This document shows, in pieces, positions 47,551 to 59,491 of a stretch of 64,000 nucleotides of DNA. The stretch's first letter is position 1. The number at the start of each line of letters is the position of its first letter. The translations under genes were made by a program, and so were the position numbers. The DNA is from Pseudoalteromonas peptidolytica (GTDB lineage: Bacteria > Pseudomonadota > Gammaproteobacteria > Enterobacterales > Alteromonadaceae): the NCBI RefSeq assembly GCF_012641745.1, contig NZ_WEHZ01000009.1:62001-126000 (forward strand), given 5' to 3'. Under the pieces are notes generated by a model. The model made no database searches, had not been told where the DNA came from, and saw only the letters and a program-made list of their open reading frames with translations.

Positions 47551-47664
47551 GGTATTTCTTGGTAAGGTGTAAGTATATACAGCAATACTAACGCAAATCA
47601 CTAATTTGCTGACATTTTGGGCTTGATATGCCCAAAAAAGAAACAAAAAAAAGGTTTAATTACA

Positions 47665-50268
47665 ATGCGCTTAAATGGTGTGCAACGCCTCTTAGAGACA
47701 GGTCTGATTGTAAGCACGGCAGCAGCAATATTTATGTTGTGTGCGTTGATAAGCTTCGACCCAGCAGATCCTGCTTGGACTCAATCCGGCGAATACGTAA
47801 AAGTAAATAATATAACCGGTGCTGCTGGTGCATGGTTAGCAGATATTTTGTTGCTGAGTTTTGGGTGGCTGGCATTTTTGATCCCCGCAGCAGTGCAATT
47901 TCTTGGCTATTTACTGTTTAAAAAGCCACATAAGCTCCTTCAGCTAGATTATACAACCCTTGGGCTACGCCTTATTGGTGCGACACTCTTCATCACCTCA
48001 GCAAGTGCCATTAGCAGTATTAACTTTGATGATATCTACAACTTTTCATCTGGCGGTGTAGTAGGGGATGTTGTCGCCGGCGCCATGATGCCTGCCTTTA
48101 ATTTTACGGGGACCTCTATATTACTGTTATGTTTTTTCTTTGCGGGTATGACATTACTTACCGGTGTTTCTTGGGTGGAGTTTGTTGATTATCTTGGAGA
48201 AAAAGTCGTCGCTGGGCTACGCTGGTTGGTAAACAAGCTTACCACTAAAGATGAGCAACCAGCAGATAAACTGGATACTGTAAAAGCTGAGCCGGAATTA
48301 TCAACGGCTAGCGCGCCTGTTAATGAACCGAAATTCAGTGAAGGTCTTGGTGATGCCATGGAGCCTGTCTTAAACGATGACATTATCCACCAGGAGTCAA
48401 CAAATGATGAAGAGACACCAAGTGGTCTTGGCAAATTAAAAGATAAATTGTTCAGAAAAACCAACGATACAGCGATTCAAACCTCAGCGTCAGACACAGT
48501 TACAGAGGCGGCACCTAAGCAAGAGCCATGCGTTTTCGATGAGCTTGACGATATCTTGGAGCAAGAGATTAATTTTTCCGCAATTGAGGATGAACCATTA
48601 GATACCGTAGCTGCGCTCAATGCGCTCGACGAAGCGCCGGTTCATGAAACTAAGGTTGTATCCCCAGCACGGCCACTCAAAACAAAAAACAGTGAAACAA
48701 CGAGCACAAAAGGGTATCAGCCACCACCGAGCGCAAAAGAGCAGTTCGAAGCATTATTAGAAGCCCAGCCTCCGGCAGACCCATTACCGTCACTGGAACT
48801 TCTTGATAGACCCGATAAAGCTAAAAACCCAATATCACAAGAAGAGCTTGATCAGGTTTCACGGTTGGTAGAAACCAAGTTGTTAGACTTTAATGTTCAA
48901 GCCAGCGTGGTGGGAGTTTATCCAGGTCCTGTAGTAACGCGCTTTGAACTTGACTTAGCACCAGGTATTAAAGTTGCAAAAATTACTGGTCTTGCCAAAG
49001 ATCTCGCTCGCTCTTTGTCAGCGGTGAGTGTGCGAGTGGTAGAGGTAATACCAGGTAAGACTTATGTAGGTTTGGAGTTACCTAACAAACACCGTGAAAT
49101 TGTACGTTTATCTGAAGTGATAGACGCGCCTAAGTTTGAACAAAACCCATCACCGCTGACCATGGTGCTAGGTAAAGATATCGCTGGACAACCCGTAGTG
49201 GCAGACTTAGCAAAAATGCCACATCTGTTGGTTGCAGGTACCACTGGCTCTGGTAAGTCAGTGGGCGTTAATGTCATGATCTTAAGCTTGCTATATAAAT
49301 CTCCTCCAGAAGATGTGCGCATGATCATGATAGACCCAAAAATGCTTGAACTTTCTGTTTATGAAGGGATCCCACATCTATTATGTGAGGTTGTCACTGA
49401 CATGAAAGAAGCTGCGAATGCGCTACGTTGGTGCGTTGGGGAAATGGAACGTCGCTATAAGCTGATGTCAGCGCTTGGTGTGCGTAATCTAAAGGGTTAC
49501 AACCAGAAGATTAAAGAAGCAAAAGAAGCGGGACACCCCATTGTTGACCCACTTTTTAAAGACACTGATGGTATGGCGGATGAGCCAGAAATGCTAGATA
49601 AGCTCCCGAGCATCGTAGTGGTCATCGATGAATTTGCTGACATGATGATGATTGTTGGTAAAAAAGTGGAAGAGCTAATCGCGCGTATCGCTCAAAAAGC
49701 ACGAGCTGCCGGGATACATTTGGTGCTGGCAACACAGCGCCCTTCGGTTGATGTAATTACCGGCCTAATTAAAGCAAATATTCCAACGCGAATGGCCTTC
49801 CAAGTATCGAGCAAGATTGATTCACGAACTATTTTGGATCAACAAGGCGCTGAAAATTTACTTGGTATGGGGGATATGTTGTATTTGCCTCCAGGTACCA
49901 GTGTACCGATACGTGTCCATGGCGCGTTTGTTGATGACCATGAAGTGCACGCGGTAGTTAATGATTGGAAAGCGCGAGGTAAACCTAATTACGTCGAAGA
50001 GATCCTATGTGGGGAAGCAACGGAAGATATCTTGTTACCAGGAGAGGCACCAGAAGGTGGAGATGACGAGTCTGATCCGCTGTACGATGAAGCGGTTGGC
50101 TTTGTAATAGAAACAGGTAAAGTGTCAGTGTCGAGTGTTCAGCGTAAGTTACGAGTGGGCTATAACCGTGCTGCTCGACTGGTAGAACAGATGGAAATGT
50201 CTGGTGTCGTGAGTGCACCTGGACATAATGGCGCACGAGAAGTATTGGTAAAAGGCGGAGCCAATTAA
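47665..50268 (+). CDS. ftsK: DNA translocase FtsK
   Basis: 867 residues from ATG 47665 (AAGG upstream; the longer frame depends on a TTG). Four membrane helices in the first 180 residues, an acidic low-complexity linker (about 190-395, much shorter than in E. coli), then the RecA-like motor with Walker [14 protein letters not shown] (near 523), Walker [13 protein letters not shown], and the C-terminal gamma winged helix ([24 protein letters not shown]) that reads KOPS. Coordinates septation with dif recombination. The stop overlaps the lolA start (TAATG). Confidence 0.97.
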   Translation: MRLNGVQRLLETGLIVSTAAAIFMLCALISFDPADPAWTQSGEYVKVNNITGAAGAWLADILLLSFGWLAFLIPAAVQFLGYLLFKKPHKLLQLDYTTLGLRLIGATLFITSASAISSINFDDIYNFSSGGVVGDVVAGAMMPAFNFTGTSILLLCFFFAGMTLLTGVSWVEFVDYLGEKVVAGLRWLVNKLTTKDEQPADKLDTVKAEPELSTASAPVNEPKFSEGLGDAMEPVLNDDIIHQESTNDEETPSGLGKLKDKLFRKTNDTAIQTSASDTVTEAAPKQEPCVFDELDDILEQEINFSAIEDEPLDTVAALNALDEAPVHETKVVSPARPLKTKNSETTSTKGYQPPPSAKEQFEALLEAQPPADPLPSLELLDRPDKAKNPISQEELDQVSRLVETKLLDFNVQASVVGVYPGPVVTRFELDLAPGIKVAKITGLAKDLARSLSAVSVRVVEVIPGKTYVGLELPNKHREIVRLSEVIDAPKFEQNPSPLTMVLGKDIAGQPVVADLAKMPHLLVAGTTGSGKSVGVNVMILSLLYKSPPEDVRMIMIDPKMLELSVYEGIPHLLCEVVTDMKEAANALRWCVGEMERRYKLMSALGVRNLKGYNQKIKEAKEAGHPIVDPLFKDTDGMADEPEMLDKLPSIVVVIDEFADMMMIVGKKVEELIARIAQKARAAGIHLVLATQRPSVDVITGLIKANIPTRMAFQVSSKIDSRTILDQQGAENLLGMGDMLYLPPGTSVPIRVHGAFVDDHEVHAVVNDWKARGKPNYVEEILCGEATEDILLPGEAPEGGDDESDPLYDEAVGFVIETGKVSVSSVQRKLRVGYNRAARLVEQMEMSGVVSAPGHNGAREVLVKGGAN

Positions 50269-50906
50269 TGAAGAAGTTTAATAAAATAGCATTACTTGTG
50301 ATGCTATCTAGCATAACGATGCAACCAGCTTGGGCCGATGAAGCCGCAATGCAGAGCCTAAAGGCCAAGCTTGCTAATTTAACCAGTTTTCAAGGCGAAT
50401 TTTCGCAAGTAGTTAAAGATCAAGAGGGCAATGAATTACAGTCAGGCACAGGTAGCATTGTACTTGCACAGCCTTTGAAGATCCGATGGCAGCAAGAGAT
50501 GCCAGACGATACGCTTTTTGTCTCAAGTGGCACAACGACCTATTATTATGATGCCTTTGCAGAACAGGTTACGATTTTAGATACAACTAAACTGATTGAT
50601 ACAACACCTTTTGTTCTGTTAACAACGCAAGATAATAGCCAGTGGTCTAAGTATGCGGTAAAACGCGAAGGCGACGCGTACTTAATCACGCCCAAGAACA
50701 GAGTTGACTCTCAAGTTGAGCAATTGGCGTTGATGTTTGATGTTACCAATGAGGGGCTTGCACAATTAACGGTGAACGACATTTCAGGCCAAATCTCTAC
50801 ATTTAATTTCAGACAAAGCAAAGTTAATGTGCCCGTCGCTGAGCGCACTTTTGAATTTGTTATCCCTGAGGGAGTGGTCGTGGACGACCAAACAGGCGTT
50901 GACTAG
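50268..50906 (+). CDS. lolA: Outer-membrane lipoprotein carrier LolA
   Basis: 212 residues with a Sec signal (cut after QPAWA). The LolA fold is evident from [38 protein letters not shown] and [22 protein letters not shown]. Carries lipoproteins from LolCDE across the periplasm to LolB. Starts at the ftsK stop and overlaps the start of rarA, in the conserved ftsK-lolA-rarA order. Confidence 0.95.
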   Translation: MKKFNKIALLVMLSSITMQPAWADEAAMQSLKAKLANLTSFQGEFSQVVKDQEGNELQSGTGSIVLAQPLKIRWQQEMPDDTLFVSSGTTTYYYDAFAEQVTILDTTKLIDTTPFVLLTTQDNSQWSKYAVKREGDAYLITPKNRVDSQVEQLALMFDVTNEGLAQLTVNDISGQISTFNFRQSKVNVPVAERTFEFVIPEGVVVDDQTGVD

Positions 50907-52239
50907 TTTAGGCTTTGATTTTACCCCAGATGTTAGACCGTTGGCCGCTAGAATGCGGCCAACCACGTTAGCGCATTATGTTGGCCAAAGCCACATTTTA
51001 TCAAAAGGCTCTGTATTGTATCGAGCTATCGCCTCAGGTCGCTGCCATAGTCTTATTCTTTGGGGCCCACCAGGTGTTGGTAAGACCACGCTTGCACAAA
51101 TTATTGCTAATTACGCAGATGCGGAGCTTATTCAACTCTCAGCGGTCAGTGCTGGAGTAAAGGAAGTACGCGAAGCGGTGATTGATGCCAAAAATCAACT
51201 TGCTCAAACTGGTAAACGAACATTATTGTTTGTCGATGAGGTTCACCGATTCAATAAGTCGCAGCAAGATGGCTTTTTGCCCCATATTGAAGATGGCACC
51301 TTTACTTTTATTGGCGCTACGACTGAAAACCCATCTTTTGCACTGAATAATGCTATTTTATCGCGAGCACGGGTATATACTTTACAACCCCTAGATGAAG
51401 CCGAATTAATACAGGTACAAAAAGATGCACTAGCCAGAGATGTGCAACTTTCCAAACACGCAATTGAAATCGACCATGATGCGCTAAATCTGATAGCCAA
51501 AGCTGCCTCAGGTGATGCCAGAAAAGCACTTAATTTACTAGAGCAGGCGATAGACTTAGGGTTTGACCCAGATATAAATCGCTATGTAGTCAATGAAGCA
51601 ATATTGCAGCAGGTATTGCCAAGTCAACTATCAAACTATGACAACAAAGGCGACCTCTATTACGACCTAATCTCTGCGTTTCATAAGTCCGTTCGCGGCA
51701 GTGCTCCTGATGCTGCACTTTATTGGTACTGTAAAATATTAGCAGGAGGGGGCGACCCTTTATATGTTGCCAGACGGCTACTAGCCATTGCCACGGAAGA
51801 TATTGGCAATGCTGACCCAAGAGCCATGCAAGTTGCGCTCAATGCGTGGGATATTTATCATCGTGTAGGTCCAAGCGAAGGTGAGCGTGCAATAGCACAG
51901 GCCACGCTATATCTAGCCAGCGCCCCAAAAAGTAATGCTGTGTATATGGCGTTTAATCAAGCAAAACACGACGCTCAGAGCGACCCTAATTATCCAGTGC
52001 CGGAACACCTTAGAAACGCTCCAACAAAATTAATGAAGGAAATGGGCTTTGGTGAGGAATACCGCTACGCTCACAACGAGCCTGGTGCCTTTGCAGCAGG
52101 AGAGAACTACTTTCCTGAAGCCATTCATGAGCGCCAATACTATCAGCCTACGCAAAGAGGCTTGGAAAAACAAATAGCGGAAAAACTTGAATATTTGAAA
52201 GCGCAAGATCTACAAAGTACCAAAAAGAGGTACAAGTAA
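50899..52239 (+). CDS. rarA: Replication-associated recombination protein RarA
   Basis: 446 residues from TTG 50899, chosen because it gives the family N-terminus ([18 protein letters not shown]) and nearly the length of E. coli RarA (447); the ATG at 50827 would add 24 residues that are only the lolA tail in another frame. AAA+ ATPase with Walker [10 protein letters not shown] (56-64), Walker [15 protein letters not shown], sensor 1 GATTENPSF, and the C-terminal tetramerisation domain ([37 protein letters not shown]). Acts at stalled replication forks. It overlaps the last 8 bases of lolA. Confidence 0.94.
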   Translation: MTSLGFDFTPDVRPLAARMRPTTLAHYVGQSHILSKGSVLYRAIASGRCHSLILWGPPGVGKTTLAQIIANYADAELIQLSAVSAGVKEVREAVIDAKNQLAQTGKRTLLFVDEVHRFNKSQQDGFLPHIEDGTFTFIGATTENPSFALNNAILSRARVYTLQPLDEAELIQVQKDALARDVQLSKHAIEIDHDALNLIAKAASGDARKALNLLEQAIDLGFDPDINRYVVNEAILQQVLPSQLSNYDNKGDLYYDLISAFHKSVRGSAPDAALYWYCKILAGGGDPLYVARRLLAIATEDIGNADPRAMQVALNAWDIYHRVGPSEGERAIAQATLYLASAPKSNAVYMAFNQAKHDAQSDPNYPVPEHLRNAPTKLMKEMGFGEEYRYAHNEPGAFAAGENYFPEAIHERQYYQPTQRGLEKQIAEKLEYLKAQDLQSTKKRYK

Positions 52240-52241
52240 GG

Positions 52242-53925
<1,684 letters not shown>

Positions 53926-53975
53926 GTGCCAAGTACTTAACCGAGCAAATGCTTGCATTGAGATACAAGTTATTG

Positions 53976-54006
53976 AAAAAAGGCTGGATCTATCTGGCCT
54001 TTTTTT
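53976..54006 (+). terminator. Rho-independent terminator after serS
   Basis: AAAAAGGC and GCCTTTTTT around an imperfect inner stem (TGGATCTATCTG). Fifty bases past the stop. Confidence 0.8.
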
Positions 54007-54414
54007 ATGACTATCTTATGAATGTTTTTTTACAGGAATTACAATAAAAACCAGCCCAAATTAAATGCAAATTTAGCTTGTCTATCCAACTTCTGATTAA
54101 TTCAAAGTAAATTTATGTTTTTTACTGCTGTATACCCAAGAATTACAATTATGATCATTGCATGACTCCCCCAGATATGATTTATTGAAGGTATGGGTTT
54201 GGCCAAATCTCATCGGTAAGTAGCGCATCTGTATTTTTATGATGTGGCTAGTGTTTAACTTTTCTCAATAAAATCTAAGTTTTAGTTTATTAGTTAGATG
54301 AGCAAAATCACGTCCGTGGATACACGTAAGAGTGAGTTTTGTTCTAATCAAGTTTGAACTACGCAGTATCAGTACACTCAAAAGCTGATAGAGAAAAAGG
54401 TGAGGATATTACCT
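54007..54414. other. Intergenic region upstream of rmf
   Basis: About 400 AT-rich bases with no ORF of note, hairpin or repeat. It presumably contains the stationary-phase promoter of rmf. A GAGG ribosome site lies at about 54402. Confidence 0.5.
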
Positions 54415-54585
54415 ATGAAGAGACAGAAAAGAGACCGTTTAGAAAGAGCACATTCACAAGGATTTAAGGCTGGATTAGCCGGACGGTCGAAAGAAAATTG
54501 TCCCTATCAACAAGTAGAACACAGATCAGAATGGTTAGGCGGATGGCGAGAAGCGATGGACAATCGCAACATCTTTAAAACCTGA
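54415..54585 (+). CDS. rmf: Ribosome modulation factor
   Basis: 56 residues from ATG 54415, almost colinear with E. coli RMF (55 residues): MKRQKRDRLERAHSQGFKAG, AGRSKENCPYQ and SEWLGGWREAM. RMF binds the 30S subunit and, with HPF, dimerises 70S ribosomes into inactive 100S particles in stationary phase. The fabA gene lies downstream in the opposite direction, another conserved neighbour. Terminator at 54603. Confidence 0.96.
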   Translation: MKRQKRDRLERAHSQGFKAGLAGRSKENCPYQQVEHRSEWLGGWREAMDNRNIFKT

Positions 54586-54602
54586 TACCGAATTTTAGGA
54601 GA

Positions 54603-54633
54603 ACAAAGCCCCGTTAGGGGCTTTGTGCGTTTT
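54603..54633 (+). terminator. Rho-independent terminator after rmf
   Basis: ACAAAGCCCC, loop GTTA, GGGGCTTTGT, then GCGTTTT. Perfect 10-bp stem with a modest T run. Confidence 0.85.
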
Positions 54634-54650
54634 ACAGAAAATCGTGAGAT

Positions 54651-54861
54651 TATACCAATTTGACTTAATACTTGCTCAATTTTAAGGAGTAAATCTAACG
54701 CTAACCGCGTTAAAAATCTCTTTTTTAGAACAACTAAAGAGCAAAATTTTTGCTTGCCTACAGGACTTAGGTACCCCAGCGTGAGCAGGACGCGAAAGCG
54801 GTGTTATCGACAAAATTTTCTCGCCTCAAAATAGACTACTTAAATAAGAAAATTGGTATTA
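54651..54861 (-). repeat. MITE-like dispersed repeat, copy 3 (211 bp)
   Basis: TATACCAATTTGACTTAAT at one end and AATTGGTATTA at the other; same end blocks as the other copies, inverted relative to copies 2 and 4. The internal hairpin arm (GAGCAAAATTTTTGCT) and a core with CAGGACGCGAAAGCGG related to copy 2 are present. It ends inside the last codons of fabA (stop 54859), so the repeat end supplies the fabA stop region. Confidence 0.85.
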
Positions 54862-55374
54862 AAAAGCGCTGGTGTCTTGGAAAAGGCCAACTTTTAAGTC
54901 TTTTGCTTCATAAATAACACGACCATCTACTTCAACGATGCCATCAGCAAGTCCCATAAATAGTTTTCGCTTTATTACACGCTTCATTTCAATACGGTAA
55001 GTCACTTTTTTCGCTGTCGGTAATATTTGTCCTGTGAATTTTACTTCACCAACACCAAGAGCGCGACCAAGGCCAGGGCCACCAGACCAACCAAGGAAAA
55101 AGCCAACTAGCTGCCACATTGCATCTAAACCTAAACAACCAGGCATAACCGGATCACCTTTAAAATGGCAATCGAAGAACCATAAATCTGGATTGATATC
55201 TAACTCTGCTATGATTTGGCCTTTGCCGTGTTCACCGCCATCATCGTTAATTTGGACAATGCGATCCATCATGAGCATGTTGTCACTTGGCAGTCGGCAG
55301 TTGCCTTCACCAAACATTTCGCCGCGACCACATAAAATAAGTTCTTCTTTTGTATAGCTGTTCTTAGGTTCCAT
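54859..55374 (-). CDS. fabA: 3-hydroxydecanoyl-ACP dehydratase/isomerase
   Basis: 171 residues from ATG 55374 (E. coli FabA 172). Hot-dog fold with [31 protein letters not shown], which holds the catalytic His (CHF) and Asp (GLDAM). Dehydrates 3-hydroxydecanoyl-ACP and isomerises the product to cis-3-decenoyl-ACP, starting unsaturated fatty acid synthesis. The C-terminal GLFQDTSAF is identical to the family. A perfect FabR-type palindrome lies just upstream. Confidence 0.98.
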   Translation of the reverse strand: MEPKNSYTKEELILCGRGEMFGEGNCRLPSDNMLMMDRIVQINDDGGEHGKGQIIAELDINPDLWFFDCHFKGDPVMPGCLGLDAMWQLVGFFLGWSGGPGLGRALGVGEVKFTGQILPTAKKVTYRIEMKRVIKRKLFMGLADGIVEVDGRVIYEAKDLKVGLFQDTSAF

Positions 55375-55407
55375 AACTTTTCTTCTTAGCTTGCAAATTG
55401 ACGCTAC

Positions 55408-55431
55408 TTTAGCGTACAGATGTACGCTAAA
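55408..55431. promoter_or_regulatory. FabR-type operator upstream of fabA
   Basis: TTTAGCGTACA, GA, TGTACGCTAAA: 11-bp perfect inverted repeats. The AGCGTACA...TGTACGCT core fits the operator of FabR, the TetR-family repressor of fabA and fabB in gammaproteobacteria. Position (34-57 bases before the fabA start) suits repression. A second short palindrome AGCGTACGCT follows at 55451-55460. FabR itself is not in the window. Confidence 0.8.
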
Positions 55432-55450
55432 CAACTCCGAACAGTTAAAA

Positions 55451-55460
55451 AGCGTACGCT
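55451..55460. promoter_or_regulatory. Second AGCGTACGCT palindrome upstream of fabA
   Basis: A 10-bp perfect palindrome sharing the half-sites of the FabR-type operator at 55408 but without the inner spacer. May be a second weaker site or the remnant of a duplicated operator. Confidence 0.45.
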
Positions 55461-55613
55461 GACTTGTAAACTTTGCGCTAAGGATATGTCTATTTGATTA
55501 AATTTCAAAAAATTGAAGAGATTAAATGCAAATCAGTTCTGATTAGGGGCGATTTATAGTGGGAAAATCATTATAATCAACATTGATTTTTTGTAGGCTA
55601 TTTTGGGTAATTT

Positions 55614-56468
55614 ATGATCCTTTTTGTTGACTCTTTAACCGTGATTGATTTTTCGTACCTTTGCCCTCGTCGTGGTGCGGTAGGGGAAAGTTGGATCACG
55701 GATATCGTATTACATGGCGACTTAAACGCTGAGTCTATGGTGCTAGATTTTGCGAAAGTCAAAAAACAAATCAAACAAATTATCGATGAAAAGCTAGATC
55801 ACAAATTAGCAATACCTAGCGCGCTTAGCGCTAATACCAAACACACAAATGGTCGATTTGAACTTGATCTTCATATTGGTGATAGTCATTTAGCAATGAG
55901 TGCACCAGAGCAAGCTGTGTGTATGATTGAAGGTGAAGAAGTCAACGAAGTAAATACAATTGCCTATCTCAAATCAGTGATCTTGCCTCACTTACCGGAT
56001 AATGTGAAAGATCTCGACATCACTTTACGACCAGAGGCGACAAGCGGCTTCTATTATCACTATAGTCACGGTCTTAAAAAACATGATGGTAACTGTCAGC
56101 GTATTATTCATGGTCACCGTTCACTGATTGGTATCAAGCTAAACGACGTCAGTATGCCGAGATTACAAAAGCAATGGGCAGATAAATGGCAAGATATATA
56201 TCTCGGAAGTGAGGAAGATTTGATATCCTCAGCTGAGCTCAAACATATCGTAGCGGAAGAGGGAGATTACGCGTTTGCTTATACGTCATCACAAGGCTAC
56301 TTTGAGCTTGCGATAAGTAAATCGCGCTGTGATATTTTGCCGTGCGATACCACCGTTGAGTGCATTGCCGAATACTTGGCAGGTCAGGTAAAAGTGCAGC
56401 ATCCTAACGATCATGTGCAAGTGCGTGCCTATGAAGGTGTGGGTAAAGGAGCGATTGCTTATGCTTAA
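55614..56468 (+). CDS. Fused double PTPS/QueD-fold protein
   Basis: 284 residues made of two 6-pyruvoyl-tetrahydropterin synthase-like halves. The first (about 1-148) has LDFAKVK (44-50), LDH (61-63, the catalytic Asp/His pair of QueD) and a closing LRPEATSGFYY, but no Cys or HGH. The second (about 148-284) has zinc-type histidines His152 and HGH 166-168, the catalytic-type Cys161 (NCQRIIHGH) and closing RAYEGVGKGAIAY, but no LDH. The active-site parts are therefore divided between the halves. Annotated relatives are usually called 6-carboxytetrahydropterin synthase; no queC/queE neighbours are present, so queuosine synthesis is not supported by context. Overlaps the next gene by 8 bases. Confidence 0.75.
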   Translation: MILFVDSLTVIDFSYLCPRRGAVGESWITDIVLHGDLNAESMVLDFAKVKKQIKQIIDEKLDHKLAIPSALSANTKHTNGRFELDLHIGDSHLAMSAPEQAVCMIEGEEVNEVNTIAYLKSVILPHLPDNVKDLDITLRPEATSGFYYHYSHGLKKHDGNCQRIIHGHRSLIGIKLNDVSMPRLQKQWADKWQDIYLGSEEDLISSAELKHIVAEEGDYAFAYTSSQGYFELAISKSRCDILPCDTTVECIAEYLAGQVKVQHPNDHVQVRAYEGVGKGAIAYA

Positions 56469-57285
56469 AGCGCTCATGTTTGCCGTAATTGCAAGTACAG
56501 CACTTTTTACTGAAGCATTAGAACTAAAAGGCAATTTAACCCAAGGTGGTATGGTCATTGGTAAACTGCCACAGGCCAGTAATATAAAGTTAAATGAAAG
56601 AGCAATAAAGCGTTCAAAAGAAGGCTACTTTGTTTTTGGATTTGGTCGCGATGCTGAGTTAAGCCATACGTTAAGCTGGCAATCTCAAGACGGCAAAAAA
56701 CACTCTCAACCTCTGCTTATTACTAAACGTGATTATGATATAGATAAAATTACAGGGGTGGCTAAAAAATATGTTTCACCGCCTGAGTCAGTCCTCAAAC
56801 GTATTCGTGAAGAAGCGCAAGCTGTGTCGAAAGCCAGACAAGGTGACTCAGATTTATTATATTTTAAAGAAACAGTATACCGACCTGCCAAAGGCCGAAT
56901 ATCAGGCATATATGGAAGCCAAAGATACTTTAATGGTGAGCCGAGACGCCCTCACTTTGGTTTAGATATAGCGAACAAAACAGGTGAGCCAGTGTATGCA
57001 CCTGTATCCGGTGTGGTTGTTTTTGCAAATTCAGATCTATACTACAGTGGTGGCACATTAATTATCGACCATGGTCACGGTATTACGTCAACATATATTC
57101 ACCTCAGTAAGTTAGATGTAAAAGCAGGCGACAAAGTTACAACAGGTGACAAAATTGCTGAGATAGGTGCTACGGGAAGAGTAACCGGCCCTCATTTAGA
57201 TTGGCGATTTAATTGGTTTGGGGAAAGACTTGACCCTGCTCTACTTATGAAAGAAACATTAGCAAACAAAGCAGTTAAAAAATGA
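56461..57285 (+). CDS. M23 (LytM) family peptidase, periplasmic
   Basis: 274 residues from ATG 56461, followed by a signal peptide (MLKALMFAVIASTALFTEA). N-terminal region unknown; C-terminal LytM domain with RRPHFGLDIANKTGEPVYAP (zinc His and Asp), HGHGITSTYIHLS and TGRVTGPHLDWRFNWFGERL. The last motif has HLD where classic LytM enzymes have HLH; this variant is common in this subgroup, so activity is possible but not certain. Likely a cell-wall endopeptidase or regulator. Overlaps both neighbours (8 bases upstream, ATGA with the thioesterase). Confidence 0.88.
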   Translation: MLKALMFAVIASTALFTEALELKGNLTQGGMVIGKLPQASNIKLNERAIKRSKEGYFVFGFGRDAELSHTLSWQSQDGKKHSQPLLITKRDYDIDKITGVAKKYVSPPESVLKRIREEAQAVSKARQGDSDLLYFKETVYRPAKGRISGIYGSQRYFNGEPRRPHFGLDIANKTGEPVYAPVSGVVVFANSDLYYSGGTLIIDHGHGITSTYIHLSKLDVKAGDKVTTGDKIAEIGATGRVTGPHLDWRFNWFGERLDPALLMKETLANKAVKK

Positions 57286-57710
57286 CAGAAGAACAAAGAA
57301 AGATAATTATAGAGCAGCGTATCGCAAGCTCTATTACTCACGTAACCAAGACAGTGTTTCCTGGACGTACTAATCATCACAACACTTTGTTTGGTGGGGA
57401 TGCACTAGCGTGGATGGATGAGGTGGCGTTTATTGCAGCCACACGCTTTTGCCGTAAACCGCTTGTAACTATTTCTTCTGATCGTGTTGATTTTAAAGAG
57501 GCGATACCAGCCGGCACGTTTGCTGAACTGGTATCAAAAGTAGTGCATGTTGGTAATACAAGTTTGAAAGTAGATGTTGAGATTTATCTCGAGAGAATGC
57601 ACAAAGACGATAAACACCTAGCAATAACGGGGAGTTTTACCTTTGTTGCAGTAGATGATAACCACAGACCAACCCCAGTGGTATGTGACAAAATGCTAAA
57701 TGGCTTTTGA
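57282..57710 (+). CDS. Acyl-CoA thioesterase (hot-dog, YciA-like)
   Basis: 142 residues. Hot-dog fold with FPGRTNHHNTLFGGDALAWMDEVAFIAATRF, in which the Asn/His loop and the Asp helix hold the active site, followed by VTISSDRVDFKEAIPAG and GNTSLKVDVEIYLE. Hydrolyses acyl-CoA thioesters; exact chain length unknown. Translationally coupled to the M23 gene by ATGA, in a three-gene run with the PTPS-like gene, although the three functions are not obviously linked. Confidence 0.88.
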   Translation: MTEEQRKIIIEQRIASSITHVTKTVFPGRTNHHNTLFGGDALAWMDEVAFIAATRFCRKPLVTISSDRVDFKEAIPAGTFAELVSKVVHVGNTSLKVDVEIYLERMHKDDKHLAITGSFTFVAVDDNHRPTPVVCDKMLNGF

Positions 57711-57792
57711 TGATTTTAACAAGGCATAGTCTTTATATGTCTTGTTAGTCCCTTACAACAAAAAGAACACATCATACAAATTGTTAATTTAT

Positions 57793-57958
57793 TAATACCA
57801 ATTTTCTTAATTAAGTGGTCTATTTTGAGGCGAGAAAATCTTGTCGATAACTAGGCAAAAATTTTGCCATTTAGTTGTTCTAAATAAGAAATTTTTAACG
57901 CGGTTAGCGTCGGATTTACTCCTTCAAATTGAGCAAGTATTAAGTTAAATTGGTATTA
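57793..57958 (+). repeat. MITE-like dispersed repeat, copy 4 (166 bp)
   Basis: TAATACCAATTTTCTTAATT at the left end and the inverse (AAATTGGTATTA) at the right, same orientation as copy 2. Internal hairpin present but degenerate (AAAATTTTGCCATTTAG against CTAAATAAGAAATTTTT), and the core found in copies 2 and 3 is deleted. Confidence 0.85.
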
Positions 57959-58107
57959 ACTCAATATACGGTACGGTTTTGTGGAACTTAATCTTAATGT
58001 GCAAGTAGAAACCTTGAGTGATAGGGTCTATCAGACCGATATTTTCAGAGTTAGCGAACTATGTTAAACGCATTTTTGAATTCAACGGTTGGATAATAAA
58101 GCTTAAG

Positions 58108-58134
58108 AAAGGCACCATGATACAAGGTGCCTTT
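58108..58134 (-). terminator. Hairpin downstream of the Na+/H+ antiporter-family gene
   Basis: AAAGGCACC, loop ATGATACAA, GGTGCCTTT. Twenty-odd bases past the minus-strand stop; short T run, so probably the transcript end. Nothing else supportable lies in 57959-58107. Confidence 0.7.
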
Positions 58135-58156
58135 CATCAGTCAATATTTTGATAAT

Positions 58157-59485
58157 TTATAGCACCATTGCAGCTATCCAACCAAAGCAGAGGAGAGGTA
58201 TATTAAAATGAATAAATGTAGGTACTACAGAATCCCAAATATGGTCATGCTGCCCATCAGCATTTAACCCTGATGTCGGACCTAGCGTTGAGTCGGAGGC
58301 TGGGGAGCCTGCATCACCCAAGGCACCAGCAGTACCGACCAAAGCTGCCGTTGCCATGGCTGAAAAGCCGACTTCCAATGATAGAGGTACGAACAGCGTC
58401 GCTATAATTGGCACTGTTGAAAAGGAGCTACCAATGCCCATCGTGATCAGCAGGCCAACTAATAGTATCATTGCAGCTGCGAGAGGTTTGTTGTCGCCAA
58501 CAAAGTTTGCGCAACTAGAAACTAGGCTAGCTACATCACCTGTCGCTTTCATCACTGACGCAAAGCCTTGTGCCGAAATCATAATGAAACCTATCATTGC
58601 CATCATGGCAACTCCTTTACTAAAAACGTCAGAGTTTTGCTCCCATTTTACAATACCAAATAAGCTGAAAATCATAACACCAACCAGTCCGCCTAGAATC
58701 ATCGAGCCACTGATATTTTGCGCAATAAGCGATACAGCTACAGCAACAGCGCCAACTAGCATCACCTTTTTAGCTTCTTTTCCCTCGGGCAAAACAGGTA
58801 CTTGCTCGCTTTGCAGTTGACCTACTTGATATTCGCGTTTTTTTCTATAGCTAATGAATAGGGCAATGATCAATCCCAGTAACATACCAAGCGCAGGAAT
58901 AACCATTGCGTAGGGCACATCAAACTTTGCAAGTGTTAAACCATTATCAATGAGGTTTTTATGTAAAATAGAATATAAATAAATACCTCCAAACCCATAT
59001 GGAAGCACCATGTAGCTAGTTGCAAGGCCAAACGTCAAGATACAAGCAATGGCGCGGCGATCAAGCTTTAATTTATTCAATACTACAAGCAAAGGTGGGA
59101 TCAGGATTGGAATAAATGCGATATGAACTGGGATCAGATTTTGCGATGCCACAGAGCAAGCTAAAATAACAACCATAATAAACATACTCAGGTATGTTGA
59201 ACCTTCATTGCTATTAGCATTAACAAGGTTAAGGAGCCTTTGTGCTAAAATTTGTGTTAAGCCTGATTTCGAGATAGCGACAGCGAAGCCGCCAAGCATT
59301 GCATAACTAAGCGCGATCTCTGCACCACCAGATAACCCATCATTGAACGCATTGAGTGTTGTCTTTATGTCTAAACCAGCAACAAGTCCGGCAGCCATAG
59401 CACTAATAGTCATTGCAACGATGACATTAATTCTTACAAGGGTTAGCCCCAACATGAGCAACACGCCCAAAATAACAGCATTCAT
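58157..59485 (-). CDS. Na+/H+ antiporter family (NhaC/YuiF-like) transporter
   Basis: 442 residues, about 11-12 hydrophobic helices. Recognisable by [52 protein letters not shown], and [32 protein letters not shown] near the C-terminus, a pattern of the COG2056 branch. Members were named as Na+/H+ antiporters, but some relatives carry amino acids such as histidine, so the substrate is open. It starts 6 bases after the tgpA stop, so it may be the last gene of that operon. Confidence 0.85.
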   Translation of the reverse strand: MNAVILGVLLMLGLTLVRINVIVAMTISAMAAGLVAGLDIKTTLNAFNDGLSGGAEIALSYAMLGGFAVAISKSGLTQILAQRLLNLVNANSNEGSTYLSMFIMVVILACSVASQNLIPVHIAFIPILIPPLLVVLNKLKLDRRAIACILTFGLATSYMVLPYGFGGIYLYSILHKNLIDNGLTLAKFDVPYAMVIPALGMLLGLIIALFISYRKKREYQVGQLQSEQVPVLPEGKEAKKVMLVGAVAVAVSLIAQNISGSMILGGLVGVMIFSLFGIVKWEQNSDVFSKGVAMMAMIGFIMISAQGFASVMKATGDVASLVSSCANFVGDNKPLAAAMILLVGLLITMGIGSSFSTVPIIATLFVPLSLEVGFSAMATAALVGTAGALGDAGSPASDSTLGPTSGLNADGQHDHIWDSVVPTFIHFNIPLLCFGWIAAMVL

Positions 59486-59491
59486 TTATTT

